Positions 55,416 through 64,000 of a stretch of DNA of 64,000 bases are shown here, one piece after another; position 1 is the stretch's first letter, and the number at the start of each line of letters is the position of its first letter. The notes beneath the pieces were generated by a model. It ran no database searches, was not told the DNA's origin, and saw only the letters and a list, made by a program, of their open reading frames with translations. The stretch lies in assembly GCF_937616625.2 (NCBI RefSeq), contig NC_065570.1, positions 17,818,046 to 17,882,045 on the forward strand, in the 5' to 3' direction. The position numbers and the translations under genes are program-made. The stretch comes from Mercurialis annua. Its lineage: Eukaryota > Streptophyta > Magnoliopsida > Malpighiales > Euphorbiaceae.

Positions 55416-55894
55416 TTAGATAAACCAAAGTTTTACAAAAGTTAACATTCCGATATTATTATTTATTAGTAATAAGTTATCTACATACAAGATCATGAAA
55501 GTGAGTCTGCTCCCACTAACCTTCTTGTAAACATTGGGTTTATCATCGTTTTTAATAAATTCGTAACTCCTTACGGCTTTATCAAGACGACGAATCTCGA
55601 AGATTTGTTTCCATCCACTAGGGATCATTTTAGCTTACACGCCTCGGAACCTTCTTCGGATTCAAAATCCTCGGCTTGTTCCATATAGATATACTCCTTA
55701 ATTTAACTATTAAGGAATATGGTTCTTACATCAACACGTCCAACCATAGAATCTACATATGTAGCTATGGCAAGAAGAATCTGGATGGGCTTAAGCATGG
55801 CTACCAGCGAGAAAGTGTATTCACAATACAACTTCTTGCCTCTAGCAAAAATCTTTTGCAACAAGCCTAGCTTTAAAGGTCGCCACCTTTCCAT
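55416..55894 (-). pseudogene. Remnant of copia reverse transcriptase
   Basis: Minus-strand readings give YTFSLVAMLKPIQILLAIAT followed by a VDVRTIFLN segment (about 55850-55705) and, in another frame, SRLTFMILYVDNLLLINN (about 55515-55440). These correspond to the copia motifs FSPVA.....IR.LLAIA, the D-K-AFLNG region, and YVDD, here YVDN. The order is correct for minus-strand transcription. Frameshifts and stops lie between them, and the second catalytic Asp is replaced, so no activity is possible. Confidence 0.7.
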
Positions 55895-57534
55895 TAGTAC
55901 AAATTTTACACATGAAGATCCATTTAATCCTTATCGGTATAATACCTTCGGATGGATCGACTAGCTCCCAAAATTTGGTTACTATAAATGGAATCCATTT
56001 CAGATTTTATTGCTTCAAACCATTTTTTTTTTAAATCTATATCATATATAGTTTCCAAATAAGTAGAGGGATCAACATTTGATCTTTTTCTCCATGACTA
56101 AACGACTTTTGTTTATCATGTGGGAAAACCATATCTCTCTGGTTGACGAAATACTCTACTTGATCTTCGAGATGTTAATGTAGATACATCTTTTACTAAC
56201 TCCGGCTTTTAGTGGGTTTGATCAATCTTCATTGATTCATTATTTTGTTGGTAACTAGATGACTCCTCATCTAATTCTATATTCCTTTCTTAGTGTCCCT
56301 CTTGAATAAACGCTTTATTAAGAAAGACTACCACCGTTAAACAACGATTGTTTGTTCGGTTCGAATATAGAAACAATATCCTAAACTGTCTTTAGGATAT
56401 CCAACATAACATTTCCATGATTGATTTTGATTCCAAATTTATCGGATATCAGTTTCCTGATACGTTCCGAACACCCTCAAATCTTAACATCCTTAAGACT
56501 TGATTCCATACCATATCTCATAAGGTATCTATGGTGCAAATTTAGTTGGAATTTAATTTAGAATTTTATTTGCGGTAAGAAGTGCTTGACCCTATAACGA
56601 GATGGATAAGTCAGTATATAGCTCATTATTGATCGTATCATTTCCCACAATGTACGATACGTCCTTCTTGACAGACGCACCATTCAACCATGGTGTTCCC
56701 AAAGAGTAAGTTGAAAAATAATACCACATTCCTTTTAGGAACATACCAAATTCTGTACTCAAGTATTCTTCCCTTTTAGATCACATCGTAAAGTATTAAT
56801 ACCTTTTCCAATTTGGTTTTCTACTTCATTCTTGAAGTCATTTGAACATTTCAAAATCTTCATGTTTGTTCTTCATAAGACAAACTTAACTATATCGTGA
56901 TAAATCATCGATGTAGAAAATGAAGTATAAGTATCTACCTTGGTCCGTTTCTTTAAACGTACCATATACATCACTATGTATGATCTCTTAAACGGCTTTG
57001 GCTCTACCACTTTGTCCCACAAAAAATGACCAGGTCATTTTGCCATTAAGATACGACTCACAAATCGGAAGCGATGCAAAATCTTGATTGCTCAAGATTC
57101 CCATCCTATCTGACTTGTTATGTCTATCTTTTGCAATATGCCCTAATCATAAGTACCAAAGTTGTTTAAAAGTTTGATAACTTATGGTATTAATTTTCAA
57201 AACATCTTTTGCATTAAACATCTTTATTCAAGTCATAAAGAACATTTTGTACATCCATACCCAACTCCGTATTATCAAACATAATACTACAAACATCCTT
57301 TGTAAATAGAAAATCAACTACCAAATTTGTCATACAAATTCGGACATGATATTCCTATGTATATTGGGTAAGTACAAAAATCTTGTTTAAATACAACTTA
57401 TGTTTATTTAAGAAAATTGAAGTTGAACCTATAGCTCTTGTCACAACGCTTGCGTCATTCCCGAGATTTAAGATTACTTCATCTTTTTCCTTTCTTTCTC
57501 ACTTTTACTAAATCCATAAAAGATAAACAAATGT

Positions 57535-57730
57535 GAGAATGAGCATCGGTATTCAATACCCAAGCTTTTAAATGAGCAATTGACATTGGAACATGAGATA
57601 GACACATGTTCTTGATGGAGTTGTTCCTCCAGTCATTGCCCTTTAAGTATTCACAATACTTAATGCAATTTCCATTTCAATGTCTTTCGGTTTGACAAAA
57701 GAAACACTTTCTTTTATTGACCGAACCGCC
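57535..57730 (-). pseudogene. Remnant of copia zinc knuckle and protease
   Basis: On the minus strand a Cys/His stretch (CFFCQTERHWKW) near 57700-57660 is followed, about 100 bases on, by AWVLNTDAHSHICL near 57575-57535. The latter matches the W-(I/V)-L-D-T-G-C/A-SHIC active site of copia proteases with Asp changed to Asn and Gly to Asp. Only traces are left. Confidence 0.6.
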
Positions 57731-59032
57731 TTTCAAATATTCCAAATATTTCCGGCAATGACTTATATTGTCCTACATCTTAACAAATGAAAACACTTTT
57801 CTTTGTTAACCGATGTGCATTTCTTTTTCGCAATAGCCTTAGAGGCATCTAAATATCTTAATCAAACAAAAATGATTTTAAACCACTAGCGGATTACTAT
57901 CGTGAATGTCACTTTAAAGAATTCTATTTAATCTTATTATCCCTTAGATAGCAAAGATCTCTAATTAGTATTCGTGTTATTTTATATATTTAAACCATAA
58001 TGATTTGGTCTTTATCAAAATGGCCTCCCACTATCTTTTTCGAATCCTACACTTCCAAAATAGGAAACGTGAATCTTTGTTGGAAAAAGATTCAAGCGGG
58101 TGATTGAATTCTTATACTCATTTATCTTTCCCTCAAGTACTTAATGCTATTCTTGGGATCAAAATGATATATAAGTGAACAACTACTTGTTCATCATATC
58201 TCATATGAGGTTCAATCATTTCCGGCTCCTAATGCTTTCACCCTCAAGTACTTAATGCTATTCTTGGGTTTCCACATTAGTTAAGTTTAACCCATTGAAT
58301 CAACTAAGATGTATCGATTTGAATAATATACGACTCAGGTACGCCTAATTGCCTTTCTCGCCGTATATTATATCGACTACACCCGCAACATCGCATGCTT
58401 AACAATAAACTCGACAACATCTCTTGACGATATCATCTCACCCCTATGTATCCATAGCCGACAAGATGATAACTCAAAGCGTGTTAGTTTATTGCTCCAA
58501 TGGAGAGCCATTGATAAATCAATTTAATGATTAATCAATATAAACTTAATCTTTTTACTTTTAGGAAGATTTCTTAGGGAATTAAGTTATTCCGGTCTCA
58601 CTAAGCCCACAACACATTTTAGCATGCATCTCATACATATTAAAGCTAAAATGAATCATGCAATCACACATGTATGATCATGGACGTCCTAGGTCTCATT
58701 CTTTAGCCACAAAAGAATGAGCAAACTATTATTTGTTCCGCATGTTTTTGTTGACGACAACATAATGCACAAGCGAGTCACGTATTGTGTTAAATAATCA
58801 CATTAGAAAAATTCCCAGGATAGATTGGAGGGTCATGAGCGGACCACTTAAGTACCAATCTCCTAGACAGAATTTAATCAAATGTAATTAATGTCACAAT
58901 ACCGTTTGTTCGTTTTTGCAAACAAGACCTAAGCCCTCGGAATTATAAATTACATGCCAATTAATAATTCCTAAGTCCATGATTATTAATACATGCATTC
59001 AATCGTAAAGCTTTAATACTTGCTGATACGGT

Positions 59033-59045
59033 GGCTTTGATACCA
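59033..59045 (-). promoter_or_regulatory. Primer-binding site of non-autonomous copia element
   Basis: The minus strand reads TGGTATCAAAGCC one base inside the LTR at 59047; it matches the initiator tRNA-Met site apart from one base (AAAGC for AGAGC). Confidence 0.82.
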
Positions 59046-59046
59046 C

Positions 59047-61220
59047 TGTTGGCGCAGTGGGAGGCGCGGGTCCGGATCGTATACTTCAATTCAAAATCTA
59101 AATTCTAACAATCCGGATCCTAAAGTTGATCATATCAACAACAAATGGATCGTCGTATCATTTAGTAATTAAAGCACGCATCTAAGAATCGTAAGAAGAA
59201 TACCTATGTCGATTCTCCAACGATTCTTGTAGTCCCGAAAGTACGGCGACCTCAAGCTCGTCCACACGAGTATGCGTCCGATTGAATCCTCGCCTTGAAG
59301 TAATCCTGCAAGAGTTCCTCTTGCCGAGCAGCCCTAAGCTCAAACTCTCGCCGCGATCACTACCTTGCTCGGATGTATGAAAAACGTCGCCAAGTTTTTC
59401 CCGTGATTGATGACTACTTGAACTCCTTCAAGTGCTTTCTCTCTCTACAACTTTGTAGTGAGATGTGTGTTGTGTGGTAAATGAGCAAAGACAACCTCTA
59501 TTTATAGGGTAGAGCTTTGCTTAAGAATGCAACACCTCACATGCTAGGTGTCACACACCAAGCAAAGGTGTTGCCACCATTCGACACCTCACATGCTAGG
59601 TGTCACACATCAAGCATAGGTGTTACAACCATCTGACACATCACATGCTAGGTGTCACACATCAAGCATAGGTGTTGCCACCTTCTGACACGTCGGATGC
59701 TAGGTGTCACACACAGAGACATACATGACATCATCACATGACATCATCGTGACATCATCACATGACATCATCGTGACATCATCACATGACATCATCATGA
59801 CATCATCACATGACATCATCACGTGACATCATCACATGACATCATCACGTGACATCATCATATGACATCATCGTGACATCATCATTCCATTAACTTATGA
59901 TTAGTGCTTTAAGTATCATTAATTACACTAATTAATTACTTAAGCCTTCTAATCATAAAACTTGGTTAAAATATAATTAGGTTCCTGCTAATTTATAACT
60001 CTTATAAATTAGTCCCTAATTAACTTGGACATAGTACAATTAGGTTCCTACTAATTTATAACTCTTACAAATTAGTCCCTAATTTGTACTTGTTTTTCAT
60101 CTCAGATTAATTTCCGAGATATGCTAGTATCTATATGAAATCCATCTTTCGTAAACTCAATCGGTTGCACACTCTATTGTGTGTGACTAACTAGGTTCAC
60201 ATCTATATGGCAACGAGAGACATAAGAAACGCCTTTCTTATATTAAATAATTAAATCCCATTTAATTATTAATTCTCGTAGATCGAGAGTGACGTCTAGC
60301 AACATATCACGACCCCCAAATAGAGATGAATGTTTCGATGCATTCTTTTTGAACCAATGTTCATAATTACCGTACACTCAAAATTCCCTTCATCTAAGAT
60401 TCCAATCTCGACTAGTGTCACGGTTAAGTCAAACACTGTATGTCTTGATTATATGACCTCATCTCCCAGTTCTAATTCTTGATAAATATGACTTCCAATA
60501 GAAACAACTTTCTATGTAAGTCATATACACCTGCGCAGGTTTTATCATCCATCAAGAACAATTTGAGATAGCATAGAATCTTATCTCCGTTCATCCAGAG
60601 TGATGAATCCTTTCTAGGTTAAACCCCTATCTCCATATACAACTAACTAGAGCCAACACATCCCGCGGCCCTAGCTCATGAAAGATCTAGGGTTAAGGAG
60701 TATCAAACTCTAATCACCTATATACAAGATAGTGTCATCGCAAGTCAAAGGACATATGTACAATTATGAACTAGATGACATTAAATTGACTTTGATGAAA
60801 TACCATGTATAAGTCATCTAGCGTCACTTGTTCGACCCACTCAACATCTTGAGTGTCCACATGTTTATCCTGATCTCCATCAAGTAGTATGAGACTCACT
60901 ACTTCCTATAATTAGTAACTCCTTACTAATCAGGAGAATAAACAGAGGTGACAATCTTTCCGGGATAATACGATGCCCTTATTCGTAGGACCCCATCGAT
61001 CATGAACTGTTATTTAGATCACATGTATAATAAAATCTGTAACTCATATTCTTAACACCTTAAGAATAGATTCTATCACAATGTGATAAGGACAATACGT
61101 AATAAATGAACACTTAGTTGATGAGACACTTAGTTCAATTAGAACATATATATCTTTGCCATTGGGATTAGCTCTATAAATATACATGATCAAATGGCCC
61201 TAGGGCACATACTACTAACA
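59047..61220 (-). repeat. 5' LTR of non-autonomous copia element
   Basis: Right copy, near identical to 52325-54485. The TATA box is at 59499-59506 (minus strand, TATAAATA). The 52-base repeat is at 59530-59714 and the 24-base minisatellite at 59724-59890. Confidence 0.92.
59499..59506 (-). promoter_or_regulatory. TATA box of non-autonomous copia 5' LTR
   Basis: TATAAATAGAGG on the minus strand, with the tandem repeats immediately upstream of it, is the probable U3 promoter. Confidence 0.65.
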
Positions 61221-61225
61221 TATAG

Positions 61226-63054
61226 GGCAACATGAACCGGCTAATGCGGCAGGTAGAGGTCGTGGGCGTGGTAGACCTAGAGGTAGGGCTAGAGGTCAGG
61301 CTGTGGAGGAAAAGGAATCAGTTCAGGCTCCTGGGATGCCACAACAACCTAATGCGCCAAGCTTTGAATTTAATCAGTTCTTAGCTGGAGTTGCAGCTAT
61401 GCAGGCTAACCAAGTGGAGAATCAGGCTATGCATGGGGAGCAACTATTGCAACAACAACAACGTGTTGGTGCAAATGTCAATAGAGACAGTGTTTTGGCT
61501 TACATGCGGCTCAAACCAACAGAATTTGATGGTTCAGGCGATGCATTAGATTTCCTTGAGGAAGTTGAGCGTAATGCTAGACGTCTGCAGGCTGACGAGA
61601 GGCAGTCAATCTTGTTAGTTGAAATGTCAATGAAAGGACCAGCAAAAGATTGGTTTCGACGTATAATTCAACCTACGATGAATCAGATGACCTGGGCAGA
61701 GTTTGTTAATCGGTACAGAGAATTTTATCTACCATTTTCTGTGAACGAGAGTTATCGAGATCAATTGCTAAATTTGAGAAGAGGAGATAGGTCAGTGCAA
61801 GAATATGTGACAGAGTTCACTAGGTTGGGAAGATTTGCACCTGATTTGATGGCTGATCCAGCAAGGGTGAATGCGAGTTTTATCAAGGGTTTAGGACCCG
61901 AGTTTATTAGCCTTGTTTCTGATGTGAACCGAGATTTGATCCAGCTGATAGACAGTGCACGTCAGATGGAGACTTCGTTGGTACAGTTTGGCAGGTTTGT
62001 AAATTCTACTGCACCAATGTCGACAAGGAGTGATCAAGTTGGTGCGACGGCCAATGCACAAATATGGTTTAATCCAAGTGGTTTTACTGCACAACGACGT
62101 AAAATTTTTAAAGGGAAGAATAATAAGCGTTTCAATACCCCTGGAGCTAGTTCAAGTGGACGTAGCTCAGGAAGTTCTGGAGTTTTAGCACCATACTGCC
62201 AGAATTGTCGGAGGAGACACTATGGAGTGTGTCATCTTGCTCCAGGAGCGTGCTTTGTTTGTGGCCAACCAGGCCATTATGCAAGACAGTGTCCAATGTC
62301 AGGAGCACAAGGGTCTACTGCTAGTGTTGCTCAACCTTTTCAACAGCAGCGGAGGCCTGTGTTTCCGGCGGCATCTGGGCAAGGTCAGACTAGTAGTACA
62401 TTTACTAGTCAGAGAGGAAGAGGTTTTGGCAATAATAGAGGTGGAGGAAGAAATGGTGGAGGAAGAGGTACTGGCCAGACTTCTCAAGCGGAAGGGAGTC
62501 AAGGCAGAGTGTTTGCACTAAACCCACAGGAGGCTCAAGCCTCTAATGCAGTTGTGCAAGGTATTTTTACTATAACTTCTATGGATGCTTTAGTATTATT
62601 TGATCCGGGTGCGACACATTCATTTGTTTCACCGAGTTTTGTGATTATGATTGGAAAGCAGCCCGCTTACTTGCAGAATCCATTATCAGTAGCCACGCCA
62701 ATGGGTGAAAGTATGGATGCAGACATAGTCTATTCGTCTTGTCTTGTGAATGTTCAAGGACGAGAGTTGCTTGCCGATTTAATTATGCTAGAAGTACTAG
62801 CAGTTGATTTTATATTTGTCATGGATTGGTTAGCTCGATATTATGCGAGTGTGGATTTTCGCGAGAAGTTAGTGACATTTAATACCCCTGGAATTGAGAT
62901 GGTTTCAATTCAAAGTGAAAAATTGAAATCCACTACTAGCATAATCTCAGCTATGAAAGCTCAACGAATGATGAGAAAAGGATGTCAAGCATTCTTAGCT
63001 ATTGCGTTGATACAGAGAAAGCTCAAGGAAATGTACAAAATGTACCAGTGGTAA
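61226..63054 (+). pseudogene. Tekay Gag and protease
   Basis: The frame resumes after the copia insertion with an Arg/Gly-rich part and continues for more than 600 codons. Counting residues from 61303: Gag core at about 65-230 (LKPTEFDGSGDALDFLEEVE, KGPAKDWFRR, FVNRYREFYLP, DRSVQEYVTEFTRLGRFAPD); an extra Cys cluster YCQNCRRRHYGVC at 298-310; zinc knuckle at 317-330; protease LFDPGATHSFVS with the active Asp at 434, then VDFIFVMDWLARYYASVDF. Near 62990 the homology leaves this frame and the reading ends at a stop at 63052-63054. Gag and protease are otherwise uninterrupted, so this half is well preserved. Confidence 0.85.
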
Positions 63055-64000
63055 TGGAGTATCCAGATGTTTTTTTCCAGACGAGTTACCGGGATTACCA
63101 CCAGACAGGGATATAGAGTTCTGTATTGAGTTAGCTCCTGGTACCAAACCGATATCAATACCTCCTTATCGGATGGCGCCTGTAGAGTTAAAGGAACTGA
63201 AAGATCAACTAGAGGAGCTACTTAATCGTGGTTTTATCAGACCAAGTGTTTCACCGTGGGGAGCACCTGTTTTATTTGTTAAAAAGAAGGATGGATCATT
63301 TCGGCTCTGTATAGACTACAGACAGCTGAAACAAAGTTACAATCAAGAATAAGTACCCGTTGCCAAGGATTGATGATTTGTTCGATAATCTGCCAGGAGC
63401 AAGGTACTTTTCTAAGATTGATTTGCGATCAGGATATCATCTGTTAAAGATCCGAGAGGATGATGTTTCGAAAACTACTTTTAGGGCTCGGTATGGTCAC
63501 TACGAGTTCCTAGTTATGTCATTTGGATTGACAAATGCACCGACGACTTTCATGGATTTGATGAATAGGATATTCAAACCATTCTTGGATCAGTTCGTAA
63601 TTGTTTTTATTGATGATATTTTGATTTACTCTCGTACGGAGGAGGAGCATGCGCATCATTTGCGCATAGTTCTTCAGACATTGAGGGAGCATCAATTGTA
63701 CGCCAAGTTTTTAAAGTGTGAATATTGGTTAGAAGAAGTGGCATTTTTGGGACATGTTGTGTCTCAAAGTGGAATCAAAGTAGATCCAAAGAAGATTGAA
63801 GCGGTTGTGGAATGGAAACAACCAACTTCGGTAACTGAAATTCGTAGTTTCCTTGGTTTAGCAGGATACTACAGGACATTTGTGCAAGATTTCTCCAAAA
63901 TCTCTGCACCATTGACGAAGTTAACTCATAAGAATGCGAAGTACGAATGGACAGAGAAATGCGATAATAGTTTTCAGAAACTGAAGGAGTGTCTAACGAC
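63050..64000 (+). pseudogene. Tekay reverse transcriptase (to window edge)
   Basis: EYPDVF starts the RT region at about 63056. An enlarged T-run near 63068 shifts the frame before [37 protein letters not shown] follows. A second frame change occurs near 63330, where an extra A lies in the QLNK motif. From about 63355 the frame is open to the end of the window: [12 protein letters not shown], then [10 protein letters not shown], the catalytic FIDDILIYS (FIDD at 63606-63617), [19 protein letters not shown] and [11 protein letters not shown]. RNase H, integrase and 3' LTR lie outside. The catalytic residues are intact, but the frameshifts are disabling. Confidence 0.88.

Larger units (their letters stand above)
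54497..59032 (-). other. Decayed interior of the non-autonomous copia element
   Basis: Besides the RT and protease traces I see no open frame longer than about 80 codons in 4.5 kb. The DNA is AT-rich and without new tandem repeats. The region next to the primer site (58770-58960) shares GTCACGTATTGTGTT-like and GATTGGAGGGTCA(T/C)(G/A)AGCGGACCACTTAA-like strings with the copia LTR remnant near 17220-17640. Confidence 0.6.
52325..61220 (-). mobile_element. Young copia-type LTR element with ruined coding core (non-autonomous)
   Basis: Two LTRs, 52325-54485 (2161 bases) and 59047-61220 (2174 bases), differ at about a dozen positions seen by eye plus repeat number, and TATAG flanks the whole. On the minus strand a primer site TGGTATCAAAGCC (59033-59045) follows the LTR at 59047, and a purine tract AAGTGGGAGAT (54486-54496) precedes the other LTR, so it runs right to left. 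The 4561-base interior shows only scattered copia traces with changed catalytic residues and stops throughout. The LTR start (TGTTAGTAGTATGTGCCCTA) is reminiscent of Angela/BARE-type elements; that placement is tentative. Confidence 0.9.
49557..64000 (+). mobile_element. Ty3/gypsy element, Tekay/Del type, interrupted by a copia element
   Basis: The 5' LTR begins TGTAATACCCCG at 49557, and the primer site follows at 51847. Gag starts at 52237, is interrupted by the copia element 52325-61220, and resumes in the same frame at 61226. Protease and reverse transcriptase follow to the right edge. Domain motifs (zinc knuckle CFVCGQPGHYARQC, protease [23 protein letters not shown]) and the LTR form fit the Tekay/Del group of plant chromoviruses; the integrase chromodomain that would prove this is outside the window. 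Frameshifts occur between gag-protease and RT. Confidence 0.85.

Noticed and set aside
62222..62521. 99-codon plus-strand frame over Tekay gag
   Set aside because: It is a shadow of the Arg/Gly-rich Gag region in another frame.

Overview
The window looks like nuclear DNA of a flowering plant, probably a eudicot. It is AT-rich and packed with plant transposable elements: Ty3/gypsy of the Tat and Tekay/Del types, Ty1/copia, a plant L1-type LINE, MITEs and a PIF/Harbinger-like element. It also holds plant-specific families (plant mobile domain, DUF1985-Ulp1, B3-like). I see no convincing intact single-copy host gene, no tRNA or rRNA gene, and nothing prokaryotic. Nearly every coding stretch is broken by stops or frameshifts, so most coding entries are called pseudogenes.

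Layout. 1-10371 is a minus-strand Tat-lineage gypsy element whose 3' LTR lies left of the window. Between pol and that LTR it carries a three-exon plus-strand (antisense) gene with a plant mobile domain. 10372-12330 is a degenerate tandem and higher-order repeat. 13157-20681 holds three MITEs, a 3.1-kb solo gypsy LTR with a 5-bp target duplication, a copia 3' remnant and a PIF/Harbinger-like element. 21412-34422 holds two degenerate DUF1985-Ulp1-type genes (plus strand) flanking two tandem minus-strand B3-like gene copies, a TIR element and a copia solo LTR. 34504-37606 is another gypsy LTR plus unassigned DNA. 37607-45704 is a copia element split by a 2.9-kb solo LTR. 46087-49556 is the 3' part of an L1 element, cut by a Tekay-type gypsy element (49557 to the window end). 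That element's gag is in turn cut by a copia element (52325-61220) with near-identical LTRs but a ruined coding core.

The nesting order can be read from target-site duplications: TATAG around the 52.3-61.2 kb copia, ATTAT around the 39.7-42.6 kb solo LTR, AATAG around the 13.8-16.9 kb solo LTR, GGTAT around the 29.3-30.8 kb solo LTR, and 9-bp duplications around three Mutator-type MITEs.

The most interesting unexplained signal is structural. Three diverged gypsy LTRs (13.8, 34.5 and 39.7 kb) carry, at a comparable distance from their 3' ends, a short hairpin whose stem sequence differs in each copy but stays self-complementary, beside a better conserved flank. In the 39.7-kb LTR this follows an array of four hairpins with one conserved core and four different complementary stems. 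Separate islands of perfect palindromes sit in three LTRs and one TIR element. All of this was read by eye, without folding or alignment software.
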